This document shows positions 14,654 through 23,426 of a stretch of DNA of 39,788 nt, one piece after another. Source of the stretch: Spirulina sp. (lineage in GTDB: Bacteria; Cyanobacteriota; Cyanobacteriia; Cyanobacteriales; Spirulinaceae); assembly GCA_011390265.1 (NCBI GenBank), contig JAABSU010000003.1, forward strand, positions 1 to 39,788, written 5' to 3'. The position numbers and the translations under genes are program-made. A model generated the notes under the pieces. It made no database searches. It saw only the letters and a program-made list of their open reading frames with translations, and was not told the origin of the DNA. Each line of letters opens with the position of its first letter. Positions within the stretch are counted from its first letter, which is position 1.

Positions 14654-15265
14654 TTAAAACTCGATGCCAGCTTGGGCTTTGACCCCTTGCTCCTTAAAGG
14701 GATGTTTAAGCAGCGTCATCTCCGTGGCGAGATCGGCGCGATCGATCAGTTCCGGGGGTGCGCCTCGGCCGGTGAGGATGACATGGGAATCGGCGGGTTT
14801 CGTTTCCAGGCCGGCGAGGACGGTGGCCACATCGAGATAGCCCAGTTTGAGGGCAATATTCACCTCATCAAGGAGCACTAAACGGTAATCCGGATCTTGG
14901 ATGAATGTCAGGGCCGTTTCCCAAGCGGTTTGGGCGTTGGCAATATCGCGATCGCGATCTTGGGTTTCCCAGGTGAAGCCCTCCCCCATGGCCCGGAACA
15001 CCAATTGATCCCCGAACCGCTCCAACACCGCTTTTTCCGCCGGTTCCCAAGCCCCTTTAATAAATTGGACGATCGCCACCCGATAACCATGGCCCAGCGA
15101 TCGCATGACCATCCCCAAGGCGGCGGTGGTTTTGCCCTTACCATTGCCCGTGTTGACAATAATCAGGCCTTTCTCCTGATTGGCAGCGGCTACCCTTTCC
15201 GCCTGTACCGCTTTGCGGCGCTGCATCTTCTGTTGATATTGTTCGGGGCTGAGGTTATCGGTCAT
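14654..15265 (-). CDS. cobO: Cob(I)yrinic acid a,c-diamide adenosyltransferase
   Basis: A 203-residue CobA/BtuR/CobO-type ATP:corrinoid adenosyltransferase. It has the P-loop NTGNGKGKTTAALG at about 38-51. Next come AIVQFIKGAWEPAEKAVLERF, YRLVLLDEVNIALKLGYLDV (Walker B-like) and HVILTGRGAPPELIDRADLATEM. It adds the 5'-deoxyadenosyl group to the corrinoid cobalt in cytosolic coenzyme B12 or pseudo-B12 synthesis. It starts 5 bp before the downstream end of the DUF2993 gene, so the two form an operon by position, though no functional link is known. Confidence 0.95.
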   Translation of the reverse strand: MTDNLSPEQYQQKMQRRKAVQAERVAAANQEKGLIIVNTGNGKGKTTAALGMVMRSLGHGYRVAIVQFIKGAWEPAEKAVLERFGDQLVFRAMGEGFTWETQDRDRDIANAQTAWETALTFIQDPDYRLVLLDEVNIALKLGYLDVATVLAGLETKPADSHVILTGRGAPPELIDRADLATEMTLLKHPFKEQGVKAQAGIEF

Positions 15266-15270
15266 GGTGA

Positions 15271-15966
15271 TTAGGGTTCGGGGATAATGGTTAAACGGCC
15301 TTGGAGTTGCAGCGCGGTGGGGGTGATGGCCAGCATCGTTAACTGAACATCTGGCCCCAAATCTAGCTCAAAGGCAGGCAGGGCGTAGGGTGTGGCTCCG
15401 AGGCTAAACTGGAGCGGTGCGAGGCGCAGGATTTGGGGGCTTGCCAATTCTAAACCGCTGCGGAGCGTGATCCCCCTTTGCCCTTGGGGATCAGCCATTT
15501 GGCCCTGAAGTTCAATGCCCTCGGGCTTGAAAATTGCTGTTTCCCAGGCGATCGCCCCCAATTGTAACCCGATGTCGGGGGGGATCATTTGGGCGATCGC
15601 CTCCCCTAAACCTTGGGCCAACAATGCAGACCCTAAAGAGGCTTGTAAATCCGTCGCCGTTAATCCCACGGAGCCACTCAACGGCACTGGCGCTAAGAGG
15701 CGAAAGGGCTGGCCTTTGAGCATTTCCCCGACATTGATTTGAATATCCTCAGCGGTCATCTCCCCATGACTGAGGTGAATGCCTTGATAGACCGCCTGAT
15801 CCGCCTTGAGGGTAACGTGGGGAATCTGCCCCCGTAGCAATTGTTGATTTTTACTGGTGATCTGAATTTGCAGATTATCAACGTGATCTAGTTGCGATCG
15901 CAACCACAGCGTAACCGCAGGAGATAAAACCCCACTCACCCAACCCGACACCGGCAGCATTTTCAT
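15271..15966 (-). CDS. DUF2993 (LmeA-like) protein
   Basis: A 231-residue DUF2993-family protein. The ATG at 15966 is chosen over a TTG one codon upstream. Visible family features are the opening amphipathic region (VSGWVSGVLSPAVTLWLRSQL), then VDNLQIQITSKNQQLLRGQIPHVTLKA. These are followed by repeated beta strands such as IHLSHGEMTAEDIQI and GSVGLTATDLQASL. DUF2993 proteins are related to mycobacterial LmeA and to tubular lipid-binding proteins, usually envelope-associated. I see no clear signal peptide. It precedes cobO by 5 bp. Confidence 0.82.
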   Translation of the reverse strand: MKMLPVSGWVSGVLSPAVTLWLRSQLDHVDNLQIQITSKNQQLLRGQIPHVTLKADQAVYQGIHLSHGEMTAEDIQINVGEMLKGQPFRLLAPVPLSGSVGLTATDLQASLGSALLAQGLGEAIAQMIPPDIGLQLGAIAWETAIFKPEGIELQGQMADPQGQRGITLRSGLELASPQILRLAPLQFSLGATPYALPAFELDLGPDVQLTMLAITPTALQLQGRLTIIPEP

Positions 15967-16171
15967 CAAGATTTCTGTGCAAACTTCTCAAACTGTTGAT
16001 GTTTTTTAATCAGTCGATCTCGGAATATGACCAGATCCCGATAATTGGCCCATGACACCCCTAAAAGCTGCCAAAAGATCCTGTAATATTTGTACATAGT
16101 TTAAATGCCCAGGGTTCAGTTTGCTCTCGACCACCTGGATTTTGACCGGCTCGCCCGATTTTGCACCATTC

Positions 16172-16984
16172 ATGGCCGAACGCATCCAAAAAATTCTGGC
16201 TCAATGGGGAATTGTTTCCCGACGACGCGCTGAACAGTTGATTTCAGCGGGACAGGTGCGTGTTAACGGCCAAGTGGCAACCCTGGGACAACAGGCAGAT
16301 CCAAGGAGTGATCGCCTAGAACTCAATGGCCAAATCCTCACCCCCAACCTCACCCCCGATCTTATTTACATTCTGCTCAATAAACCCCGTGGAGTCGTGT
16401 CCACCTGTGCCGATCCCCAAGGACGGCGAACCGTCTTGGACTGTCTCGAACCCCACTGGTGTAGGGATTACCGCCTTTACCCCGTGGGCCGTCTCGACAC
16501 CGACTCAACAGGTGCTATTCTACTAACGAATGATGGTGTACTCACCCTCAAGTTGACCCACCCCCGCTATCATCTCGCCAAAACGTATCATGTCTGGGTT
16601 CAGGGCCATCCGCCCCCTGAGATTCTCCAACAATGGCGGCAGGGTATGCGACTTGACCACCATTGGACTCAACCGGCTCAGGTGACGATTCTTAAAACGA
16701 AACCAGAGCGAACCCACCTGCGCATTGTGTTAAAAGAAGGGCGAAACCGCCAAATTCGGCGCATGGCCACAGAACTGGGGTATCCCGTTTTACAATTGCA
16801 CCGGGTGGCGATCGGGACCTTAAGCCTTGATGCGTCCCGTACCAAGCCCTTGGCGATCGGGCAATATCGAGTGCTGACCCCCACCGAACTCGCCCACCAT
16901 TTCACGAATCACGATTCTCTCAACCCTCACTTGCCTAACCCTATTGCGGAGAAGCCTCTATGCAAACCCGAAACCAGCCTTTAA
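16172..16984 (+). CDS. RsuA/RluB-family rRNA pseudouridine synthase
   Basis: A 270-residue pseudouridine synthase. I choose the ATG at 16172 because MAERIQKILAQWGIVSRRRAEQLI begins the S4 RNA-binding domain as in relatives; an in-frame TTG at 16121 adds 17 unlikely residues. The catalytic aspartate lies in PVGRLDTDSTGAILLTNDG. Other landmarks are YILLNKPRGVVST and the C-terminal LKEGRNRQIRRMATELGYPVLQLHR. It isomerises a uridine in ribosomal RNA; the exact site cannot be told from sequence. The tail after QYRVLTPTELA is extra and overlaps the next gene by 25 bp, indicating coupled translation with the RodZ-like protein. Confidence 0.92.
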   Translation: MAERIQKILAQWGIVSRRRAEQLISAGQVRVNGQVATLGQQADPRSDRLELNGQILTPNLTPDLIYILLNKPRGVVSTCADPQGRRTVLDCLEPHWCRDYRLYPVGRLDTDSTGAILLTNDGVLTLKLTHPRYHLAKTYHVWVQGHPPPEILQQWRQGMRLDHHWTQPAQVTILKTKPERTHLRIVLKEGRNRQIRRMATELGYPVLQLHRVAIGTLSLDASRTKPLAIGQYRVLTPTELAHHFTNHDSLNPHLPNPIAEKPLCKPETSL

Positions 16985-17766
16985 CACCAGAGCAGGGGGA
17001 AAAGCTCAAAGAACTGGGTCTTTATCTCCATGAAGTGCGCCGCAAACGCGCCCTCTCAACGGAGGCTTTAGCAACACAAACCAGCATCCCCCTCCGCTTA
17101 ATCAAAGCCATTGAAGCCGCCGATGACTCGGCTTTACCAGAGCCGATCTATATTCAAGCCTTGGTGCGCCGCATTGCCAATGCGCTCTATCTCAACGGCC
17201 AAGAATTGGCGGCGGCTTTTCCGGTGGAAACCCATTGGCAATCGATTCGTCCCACCTGGAAACCTGTATCCACTTCCCAGTTGCGCCCCTTTCATATGTA
17301 TTTGGTGTATATCGCCGTCTTGATTGGGGCCGTGAGTGGGTTATCGCTCTTGATTAAGCCATCGGGGCCACAGTTGGCCAGCGACAACGCCAGCGTTTCG
17401 GTGGAATCTGACCCCATTTCTGCCACGCCGGTGCAACCAGTACAAAATATTTCCAATCCATCCTCAACCCAAGCGCCTCCCAGTCAACACACCGAGGCAC
17501 AAATTTCCAATGATCGTGTTGTGGTGTCCATGACCCTCCAGGATGATTGCTGGTTGCGGGTGGTGGCGGATGGCGAGGTTGCCTTTGAGGGCACGTTACC
17601 GAAGGGCGAGAAACGCACTTGGGAAGCCAAAGAGCAGATCACGATTATGGCGGGGAATGCTGGCGGTGTTGTGGTGGCCATTAACAACGAAGAGGCGAAA
17701 CCCCTAGGGAATCCCGGCGCAGTTCAAACCGTCACCTATCGTCCCCCCAGCGGGGATCAATCCTAA
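16960..17766 (+). CDS. RodZ-like helix-turn-helix membrane protein
   Basis: A 268-residue single-pass membrane protein. The N-terminal HTH (LYLHEVRRKRALSTEALATQT ... IKAIEAAD, about 22-60) is of the RodZ/HTH_25 type. One transmembrane helix follows (about 112-130, MYLVYIAVLIGAVSGLSLL). Then come a Ser/Pro/Gln-rich linker and a C-terminal DUF4115 domain (MTLQDDCWLRVVADGEVAFEGTL ... ITIMAGNAGGVVVAINNE). In rod-shaped bacteria RodZ links MreB to the cell-wall machinery; here the role in cell shape is inferred. It is the last gene of the operon with the pseudouridine synthase and is followed by a strong terminator. Confidence 0.85.
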   Translation: MQTRNQPLTPEQGEKLKELGLYLHEVRRKRALSTEALATQTSIPLRLIKAIEAADDSALPEPIYIQALVRRIANALYLNGQELAAAFPVETHWQSIRPTWKPVSTSQLRPFHMYLVYIAVLIGAVSGLSLLIKPSGPQLASDNASVSVESDPISATPVQPVQNISNPSSTQAPPSQHTEAQISNDRVVVSMTLQDDCWLRVVADGEVAFEGTLPKGEKRTWEAKEQITIMAGNAGGVVVAINNEEAKPLGNPGAVQTVTYRPPSGDQS

Positions 17767-17811
17767 GGGTGGGGTGATATTCTTCGCACTATTGAGGGAT
17801 TCTTGAGGGAT

Positions 17812-17840
17812 GGGGGCGCGTTAACCGCGCTCCCTTTTTT
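17812..17840 (+). terminator. Rho-independent terminator after RodZ-like gene
   Basis: GGGGGCGCG (17812-17820), loop TTAAC, CGCGCTCCC (17826-17834; one G-U pair in RNA), then six T (17835-17840). A textbook intrinsic terminator on the + strand, just before the end of the convergent kinase gene. Confidence 0.9.
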
Positions 17841-17842
17841 GG

Positions 17843-20800
17843 TCAGGAGGTCGGATGATGGAGGGGGAGTTCCAGGGTGAAGGTGCTGCCTTCTCCTGGG
17901 GTGGAGGTGCAGTAGAGTCGGCCCCGGTGGGTGTTGGTCATAATTTGGTAACTGGTGGAGAGTCCCATGCCGGTGCCGGTGCCGATGGGCTTGGTGGTGA
18001 AGAAGGGGTTAAAGATTTTGGCTTGGATGTCCGGCGTGATCCCGATGCCGTTGTCCTCAATGGCGATCGCCACTTGATCCTCACCTAAACGGGTCGTATG
18101 GATGACGATCCGACCTTGGTAGGTCTCGGCCCATTGGGGATCAAGGCTGTGCTGGCGCTCGTTAATGGCATCAATGGCATTGGCCAGCAAATTCATAAAG
18201 ACTTGATTCAACAGGCCACCGTAGCACTCCACCCGAGGCAAGGCCCCATAGTGTTTCTCGATCTGAATTTCCCGTTTGCCGCTGCGGCCATTGGTGCGGT
18301 TTTGCAAAATGACCATGGTGCTGTCGAGACTTTCGTGAATGTCCATGGCCTTGAGTTCTGCCTCATCAAGGCGGGAGAAGGTGCGCAGGGATTTGATAAT
18401 GTCCCGAATGCGAGCGGCACCAATTTGCATCGACTTGAGGGTTTTGGGGAGATCCCGAGCAATAAACTCCAGATCAACATCTTCCATCAGGGCTGCGATC
18501 GCCGCTGGAGGATCAGGATATACCGTTTGGTAAAGATGAATCAGTTCGAGGAGATCGTGGGCATAGTTGGCGGTATGGGTGAGGTTGCCATAGATAAAAC
18601 TCACTGGGTTATTGATTTCATGGGCAATCCCCGCCACCAACTGCCCCAAGCTGGACATTTTTTCCGCTTGGATGAGTTGAATCTGGGTTTCTTGGAGTTC
18701 CCGATAGGCCTGCTCTAGCTGTTGACTTTTGGATTGAGACTCTTGATAGAGTTGGGCTTGATAGATGGCGATCGCCACCTGATTCCCGAGGCTGTGCAAT
18801 AACTCAATTTCATCCTCCTGCCAGGGGCGATCGCGCCCCACCCGGCCCATTTCAAACGCGCCAATTTTGCCCCCGGCAGTATGAATCGGCAGCATGAAAT
18901 AGAGGTCAACCTTAACCTGCTCACAGAACACTTTTAAGGCGTGATCCGTTGTATTTTCAACATCTAACCGATAGGTTTCACCTGCAAAAATATGCTCAAA
19001 TAAAATAGGAAATGCGCTCAGGGGATAATTTCCTAACCAACTGTTCATTTCCGGTCGATGTTTCTCAACAATAACATTCCACTCGGGAGGATCTCGATCC
19101 TGCTCATACCACCCAAAGGTACAAATATCGACCCCAACCTCAACAAAAATTGCATTAACAGCATTTTGAACAATCGTCGCTAAATCGAGGGAATTACGCA
19201 CTTCAGTGCTAACTTCATTTAAGAGTTGACTCCGTTTCACTAATGCTTTTAACGCGGCTTCTACCTGCAATCGGTGCGTAATATCTCTTGCCGCTGCATA
19301 GATTGAATTTTCATAGGGAGCAGCAGACCATTCAATATAACGATAGCCGCCATTTTTAGCACGATAGCGATTCACAAATGACGTAACATTATTCTGATCC
19401 CCTAAATCAGCGATCGCCGCCAAAGTCGATTCAACATCATCGGGATGGACAAAATTAAGAAACGGTTGCCCCTCCAGTTCTGTTAAATCATAGCCTAACG
19501 TCCGTGACCAGGCTTGATTAAGGCGGCAAAAATTACCCTGTAGATCTGCAATACAGAGCAGTTCTAAGCCAACGTTAAAAAACTGCTCTAGTTCAAGCTG
19601 GGCTTGTTTTCGTTCACTAATATCACTGAATAAACCAATAAATTTGACGGGACGGCCCGCTTCATCTCGCTCCAAAATTTTGCCCCGGGACAATATCCAT
19701 TTATAGGAGCCATCACTGTGGCAAAGACGATGCTCACTTTCATAAACGGCTGTTTTTCCCTCAAGATAGTCAGACATCTCTGCATAGGCCTGTTGCCGAT
19801 CATCAGGATGAAGACGACTATCCCAATCTGCTGTTGTATAGGTTAACTCCGCCTCGCTACAGCCCAACAGCAGGAGCCACTCCCGCGAATAATTCACTGC
19901 ATTGGTTTGGAGATTCCACTCCCAAACCCCATCGCCTACCCCCTCTAGGAGAAAATCTAAACGGGCTTTACTTTCTTGCAGGGCAATTTCTGCCTGTTTG
20001 CGATCATCAATATAACTGGCAAGGCCTAGGCAAACGATCTCTTGATCAGGCCCTTCCTGTAACGGTGCTAAGTTGGCGCGATGCCAATAATATTGCCCAT
20101 CGGCGTGTAAAACTCGATATTCTAAACCCCGCACCCGCTCACCGCCTAAAACCGCCATAAAACCATTGACACAAATGGGTAAATCTTCAGGATGAACCAC
20201 ATCCACAAACGGACGTTGAATTAAAACAGTGAGTTCATATCCCATCACTGTTTTAAAGGTGGGGCTGACATAGCTAAATTGACCATTGCGATCAGCAATA
20301 AAGATCATATCATTGATGTTTTCAATGATATTGCGTAATTTATTTTCATTGGCTTGGAGAGCCAATTGATTGATTTTTTCGGTGGTAATATTGCGGATAT
20401 AACCATACCAAGTGGTGCCTCCATCTTTTTGTCGTTGGGGCGTGGCATAGCCTAATAACCACAGTTGTTGACCATCGGGATGATTGACGCGATATTCACA
20501 ATGCCAAGGGGTTAATTGGGCCGCAGAGTCCATAATGGACGCAAACACGCGATCAAAATCATCGGGGTGAATCACGCCGAGAACGACTTGGCAATCTTCC
20601 TGAACGGCTTCTGGACTCACGCCGTAGATCTGTCGAATGCCCTCACTGGCATAGGGAAACGACATGGTGTCATCGGGAGCAATGGAGAATTGAAAAAGCG
20701 CACCGGGAACATGGTGGGCAATTTGTTGCAGGCGATATTGACCGTCGGCGAGTTTTTTTTGTGCCTGGGTGCTCGATGCACTGGATTGTGCTGTTGGGGC

Positions 20801-21268
20801 TGGGGTGATATCCCGGAGGATGGAGAGGTGGAGGTGGGGTAAAAAATGGGCGATCGCCGTATAGGCAATGAGGCGGCGATCGCCCTCCCCTCGCAGCAGG
20901 TAAAATTCCCCCTCACTTTTGCCCTCAGTGAGGAACTGTTGCCATGTTTGTTGAAAATCCCGTTCCGAACCGGTCAAATCGGGAATCGATTGCCCCACAA
21001 TTGCGGCTACGGGGAAGCCAAACAGATCCCCAGCGATGGCATTTGCTGCGACATACTCCCCCTGATCATTGGCAATCAAGAGACCATCTAAGCTGGCGTT
21101 GAAAAGGGCTTGAAATGCTAGATTATGCCCACCGATCGCCCCGTCCTCTGCTGTAAGGCTTAGGACTGTGCCGCTGTCACCGATCCTTTGGTCAGAACTG
21201 GGATTCCCATCTGATTTCATGTTTTGACGGGAGAAAATTTTTGGCGAAACTTGGCGAGGGTAGGGCAT
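17843..21268 (-). CDS. Multi-PAS/GAF sensor histidine kinase
   Basis: An 1141-residue cytosolic histidine kinase with no membrane segment. Five PAS-type domains are visible in series. They begin near LFNASLDGLLIANDQGEYV (about 52), VPGALFQFSIAPDDTMSF (about 185), IIENINDMIFIADRNGQF (about 315), LLEGVGDGVWEWNLQTNAV (about 440) and FFNVGLELLCIADLQGNF (about 562). A GAF domain follows (about 695-860), then a coiled coil. The HisKA domain has H883 in VAGIAHEINNPVSF, and the ATPase domain has VFMNLLANAIDA, IEDNGIGI and GTGTGMGLSTSYQIM. The PAS and GAF domains suggest redox, light or small-ligand sensing, but no cofactor residues can be asserted. There is no receiver domain, so a separate regulator is needed. 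The short gap downstream is shared with the convergent RodZ-like gene. Confidence 0.93.
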   Translation of the reverse strand: MPYPRQVSPKIFSRQNMKSDGNPSSDQRIGDSGTVLSLTAEDGAIGGHNLAFQALFNASLDGLLIANDQGEYVAANAIAGDLFGFPVAAIVGQSIPDLTGSERDFQQTWQQFLTEGKSEGEFYLLRGEGDRRLIAYTAIAHFLPHLHLSILRDITPAPTAQSSASSTQAQKKLADGQYRLQQIAHHVPGALFQFSIAPDDTMSFPYASEGIRQIYGVSPEAVQEDCQVVLGVIHPDDFDRVFASIMDSAAQLTPWHCEYRVNHPDGQQLWLLGYATPQRQKDGGTTWYGYIRNITTEKINQLALQANENKLRNIIENINDMIFIADRNGQFSYVSPTFKTVMGYELTVLIQRPFVDVVHPEDLPICVNGFMAVLGGERVRGLEYRVLHADGQYYWHRANLAPLQEGPDQEIVCLGLASYIDDRKQAEIALQESKARLDFLLEGVGDGVWEWNLQTNAVNYSREWLLLLGCSEAELTYTTADWDSRLHPDDRQQAYAEMSDYLEGKTAVYESEHRLCHSDGSYKWILSRGKILERDEAGRPVKFIGLFSDISERKQAQLELEQFFNVGLELLCIADLQGNFCRLNQAWSRTLGYDLTELEGQPFLNFVHPDDVESTLAAIADLGDQNNVTSFVNRYRAKNGGYRYIEWSAAPYENSIYAAARDITHRLQVEAALKALVKRSQLLNEVSTEVRNSLDLATIVQNAVNAIFVEVGVDICTFGWYEQDRDPPEWNVIVEKHRPEMNSWLGNYPLSAFPILFEHIFAGETYRLDVENTTDHALKVFCEQVKVDLYFMLPIHTAGGKIGAFEMGRVGRDRPWQEDEIELLHSLGNQVAIAIYQAQLYQESQSKSQQLEQAYRELQETQIQLIQAEKMSSLGQLVAGIAHEINNPVSFIYGNLTHTANYAHDLLELIHLYQTVYPDPPAAIAALMEDVDLEFIARDLPKTLKSMQIGAARIRDIIKSLRTFSRLDEAELKAMDIHESLDSTMVILQNRTNGRSGKREIQIEKHYGALPRVECYGGLLNQVFMNLLANAIDAINERQHSLDPQWAETYQGRIVIHTTRLGEDQVAIAIEDNGIGITPDIQAKIFNPFFTTKPIGTGTGMGLSTSYQIMTNTHRGRLYCTSTPGEGSTFTLELPLHHPTS

Positions 21269-21388
21269 AACTTAACAAACGACAGACAATTTAAACCTTA
21301 ACTGATCCTATTATCGATATTGCCGATCTTGGATCAATCCTTAACACCTAAAGATCGCTGTTCCCGGCCTTGGTAATGGGGACGTTGT

Positions 21389-22624
21389 TCAATCTGCCTG
21401 ATTAGGATTGGGTTCAGGCTCGGCCTCTGGGGCAGCGGTGGGGGCCGCCTCATCAGGCGCTTTTTCCGGCAGGATGTTGCCTGCTTCGGTTTGCTCCAGT
21501 TCATCAAAAAAGGGTCGAACATCCTTGCGAAGAACGGGATCCGAGAGCAGGGGTTTGCCGCGATCAATACTGGAAGGGGCAACATTCGGTAAAACTTCGT
21601 TAACCCCGGCTTCGGTGACGGTGCGCCCGCGACTGACAAAAAGGACAAGCTTGAGCGATCGCCCCACCTGTTGGCTAATGAATTTCTGCATCTCCTGCAC
21701 CTGCTTGGGGGTGATCTCTTCCACCAGGTCACTGGCCACCTGGATATTGAGGTAAACCACTGGGGTCTGGGCTGACCAGTCGATGCGGGTATCTAAGAGG
21801 GTGACATCTCGTTGGCCGATGGTAATCGTGTTCCGTACCAACAGGGCGCGAATATAGTCTTCTGCCCGGACGCGGCGAATTTGGGCGGCAAAGTTGGTTC
21901 CTAAGGGGATTGCGAGGATCAAAACGGAGATCACAGCCCAGAGCAGGGAATGGCTCATTTCGGTGTAGCCGGCCAACATAAACACCACCATGCAGGCGAG
22001 AACAATGCCGATGAGGTTGGTGAGATAGAGTAGGAAAGCCTGTTGACTAAAGACCCAAAAGCTCGGGGTTGAGAAGGCCCGAGACATGGCCAAGCCCACG
22101 ACACAAATGGGGGGCATCAGGGCCACGGCGATCGCCGTCCCCGCTAATACGTCACTAATGCCGGTGCGCACCTTCGCAAACCCACTAATGCCCCCAGCGG
22201 CGATCGCAATCCCTAAATCCACTAAACTCGGTTGAACCCGGGCCTGAAATTCGGAACCAAAGGAGGGAATCGGCGTGATTAGCCCCAGGGTCATGGAAAG
22301 GGCAATGGCCAGCACCGTGCCGCCGATGATCGACAGCAGCGATCGCCGCAGTAATTCTAAATCGCCTTCCAATGCCGCAAAGGCCAAACCCCGCAACGGC
22401 AACATCAACGGCGCAATAATCATCGCCCCAATAATCACCGCCGTACTATTGCTAATCAGGCCAAAGGTGGCAATGGCACAGGAACTGACGATCAAAACCA
22501 CATAGTTCAGACTCCAGCGGGCATCGACACTTAATTCCTGATGAAGTTGCTCCGTCGGTTTTTCCCGCATTGATGCAGGCAGGCGGCGAAGTTTTTGATA
22601 GTAGGGGGAAAAGCGCGATCGCAT
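21389..22624 (-). CDS. DUF389 family membrane protein
   Basis: A 411-residue integral membrane protein of the DUF389 (TIGR00341-type) family. The core begins with YVVLIVSSCAIATFGLISNS, then TAVIIGAMIIAPLMLPLRGLA. Further hydrophobic segments are LSIIGGTVLAIALSMTLGL, DVLAGTAIAVALMPPICVVGLA, LYLTNLIGIVLACMVVFMLAG and LLWAVISVLILAIPLG, about six helices in all. The C-terminal 160 residues are soluble and end in a Glu/Pro/Ala-rich tail. Function is not established for the family. Upstream of the kinase gene by about 120 bp on the same strand. Confidence 0.88.
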   Translation of the reverse strand: MRSRFSPYYQKLRRLPASMREKPTEQLHQELSVDARWSLNYVVLIVSSCAIATFGLISNSTAVIIGAMIIAPLMLPLRGLAFAALEGDLELLRRSLLSIIGGTVLAIALSMTLGLITPIPSFGSEFQARVQPSLVDLGIAIAAGGISGFAKVRTGISDVLAGTAIAVALMPPICVVGLAMSRAFSTPSFWVFSQQAFLLYLTNLIGIVLACMVVFMLAGYTEMSHSLLWAVISVLILAIPLGTNFAAQIRRVRAEDYIRALLVRNTITIGQRDVTLLDTRIDWSAQTPVVYLNIQVASDLVEEITPKQVQEMQKFISQQVGRSLKLVLFVSRGRTVTEAGVNEVLPNVAPSSIDRGKPLLSDPVLRKDVRPFFDELEQTEAGNILPEKAPDEAAPTAAPEAEPEPNPNQAD

Positions 22625-22685
22625 GGCCTCACCGTAGACGAAGGATATTGTTATCCTAAGCTCCGGGGGTCAATCTTGGCCCCAG

Positions 22686-23312
22686 TTAGAGGGAGTAGGT
22701 GCGGGATGGCAATTGCGATTCCATTTTAAACTCGCGCATTTCTGAGCTTTGGGCCGCTTTGCGAATCAGATAGGCAAGGGCATAGTCGCCGTGGGGATGC
22801 TGATTGAGCGTCATCGCCAGGGCGAAAATTTGCTCCGCTAACTCCGGCCCCAATTTTTCGATCATCCCCTGGCGCTCACTGGCCACCGCCGCCTGTTCCC
22901 GGATTTGCATTTGCCATTCCCGCTCAAAAAACTGCTCTAAGGAACCGCTCACCCCTAACCGGGTCAATACATCCCATTCACCGCGATCGCACCAATACCC
23001 CTCACATTCTGGACAGCGTTCGAGATAAAAGGGGGTGAGATAGTCTACCTTCGTGCGGGTGAGGTAGCGTTGGCATTCTGGGCACAGGCCGGCCTTGCGA
23101 TCGCTCTCCCCTGGTGCAAAGTCGGCGATCGTCGGCTGGTTTAGGGTTGCGGTCGTCGCCGTTTGCGGGGAGGTTTTTCCCTGCCATTGGCGATAGGTTG
23201 GGGCCGGCAACCACTGGCCTTCGCAGGTGCCACAGCGTTGAACCCTGAGATCACCCCCGAGGGGTGTTTCGAGTAAAGCGGCGTTTCGACACTTCGGACA
23301 ATCCACAATCAA
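22686..23312 (-). CDS. Zinc-ribbon (zf-TFIIB-type) protein
   Basis: A 208-residue cytosolic protein with two zinc ribbons of the TFIIB type. The first has CPKC (5-8) and CGTCEGQWL. The second has CPEC and CPECEGYWCDRGEWDVL, in which the CEGxWxDRGE pattern is diagnostic. The rest is helical and charged. The start codon is a TTG at 23312; a GTG two codons later (23306) is equally possible. Such proteins are thought to bind metal and perhaps RNA or protein, but no role is known. It lies about 60 bp upstream of the DUF389 gene on the same strand. Confidence 0.8.
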   Translation of the reverse strand: MIVDCPKCRNAALLETPLGGDLRVQRCGTCEGQWLPAPTYRQWQGKTSPQTATTATLNQPTIADFAPGESDRKAGLCPECQRYLTRTKVDYLTPFYLERCPECEGYWCDRGEWDVLTRLGVSGSLEQFFEREWQMQIREQAAVASERQGMIEKLGPELAEQIFALAMTLNQHPHGDYALAYLIRKAAQSSEMREFKMESQLPSRTYSL

Positions 23313-23426
23313 GCTTGTCTTGAGTTAGTTTACGGTATCAATTTTAAAGGGTGATGTCCCTCCTCTCACCATCCTCAGGAGGGGTTTTGAAAAATTGTCA
23401 CTCAGCCTGTTGAGAGATGGGCGGGA

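Noticed and set aside
18098-18718. 206-codon + strand frame opposite the multi-PAS kinase
   Set aside because: It lies wholly antisense to a well-supported ATPase/HisKA region and its translation matches nothing recognisable.
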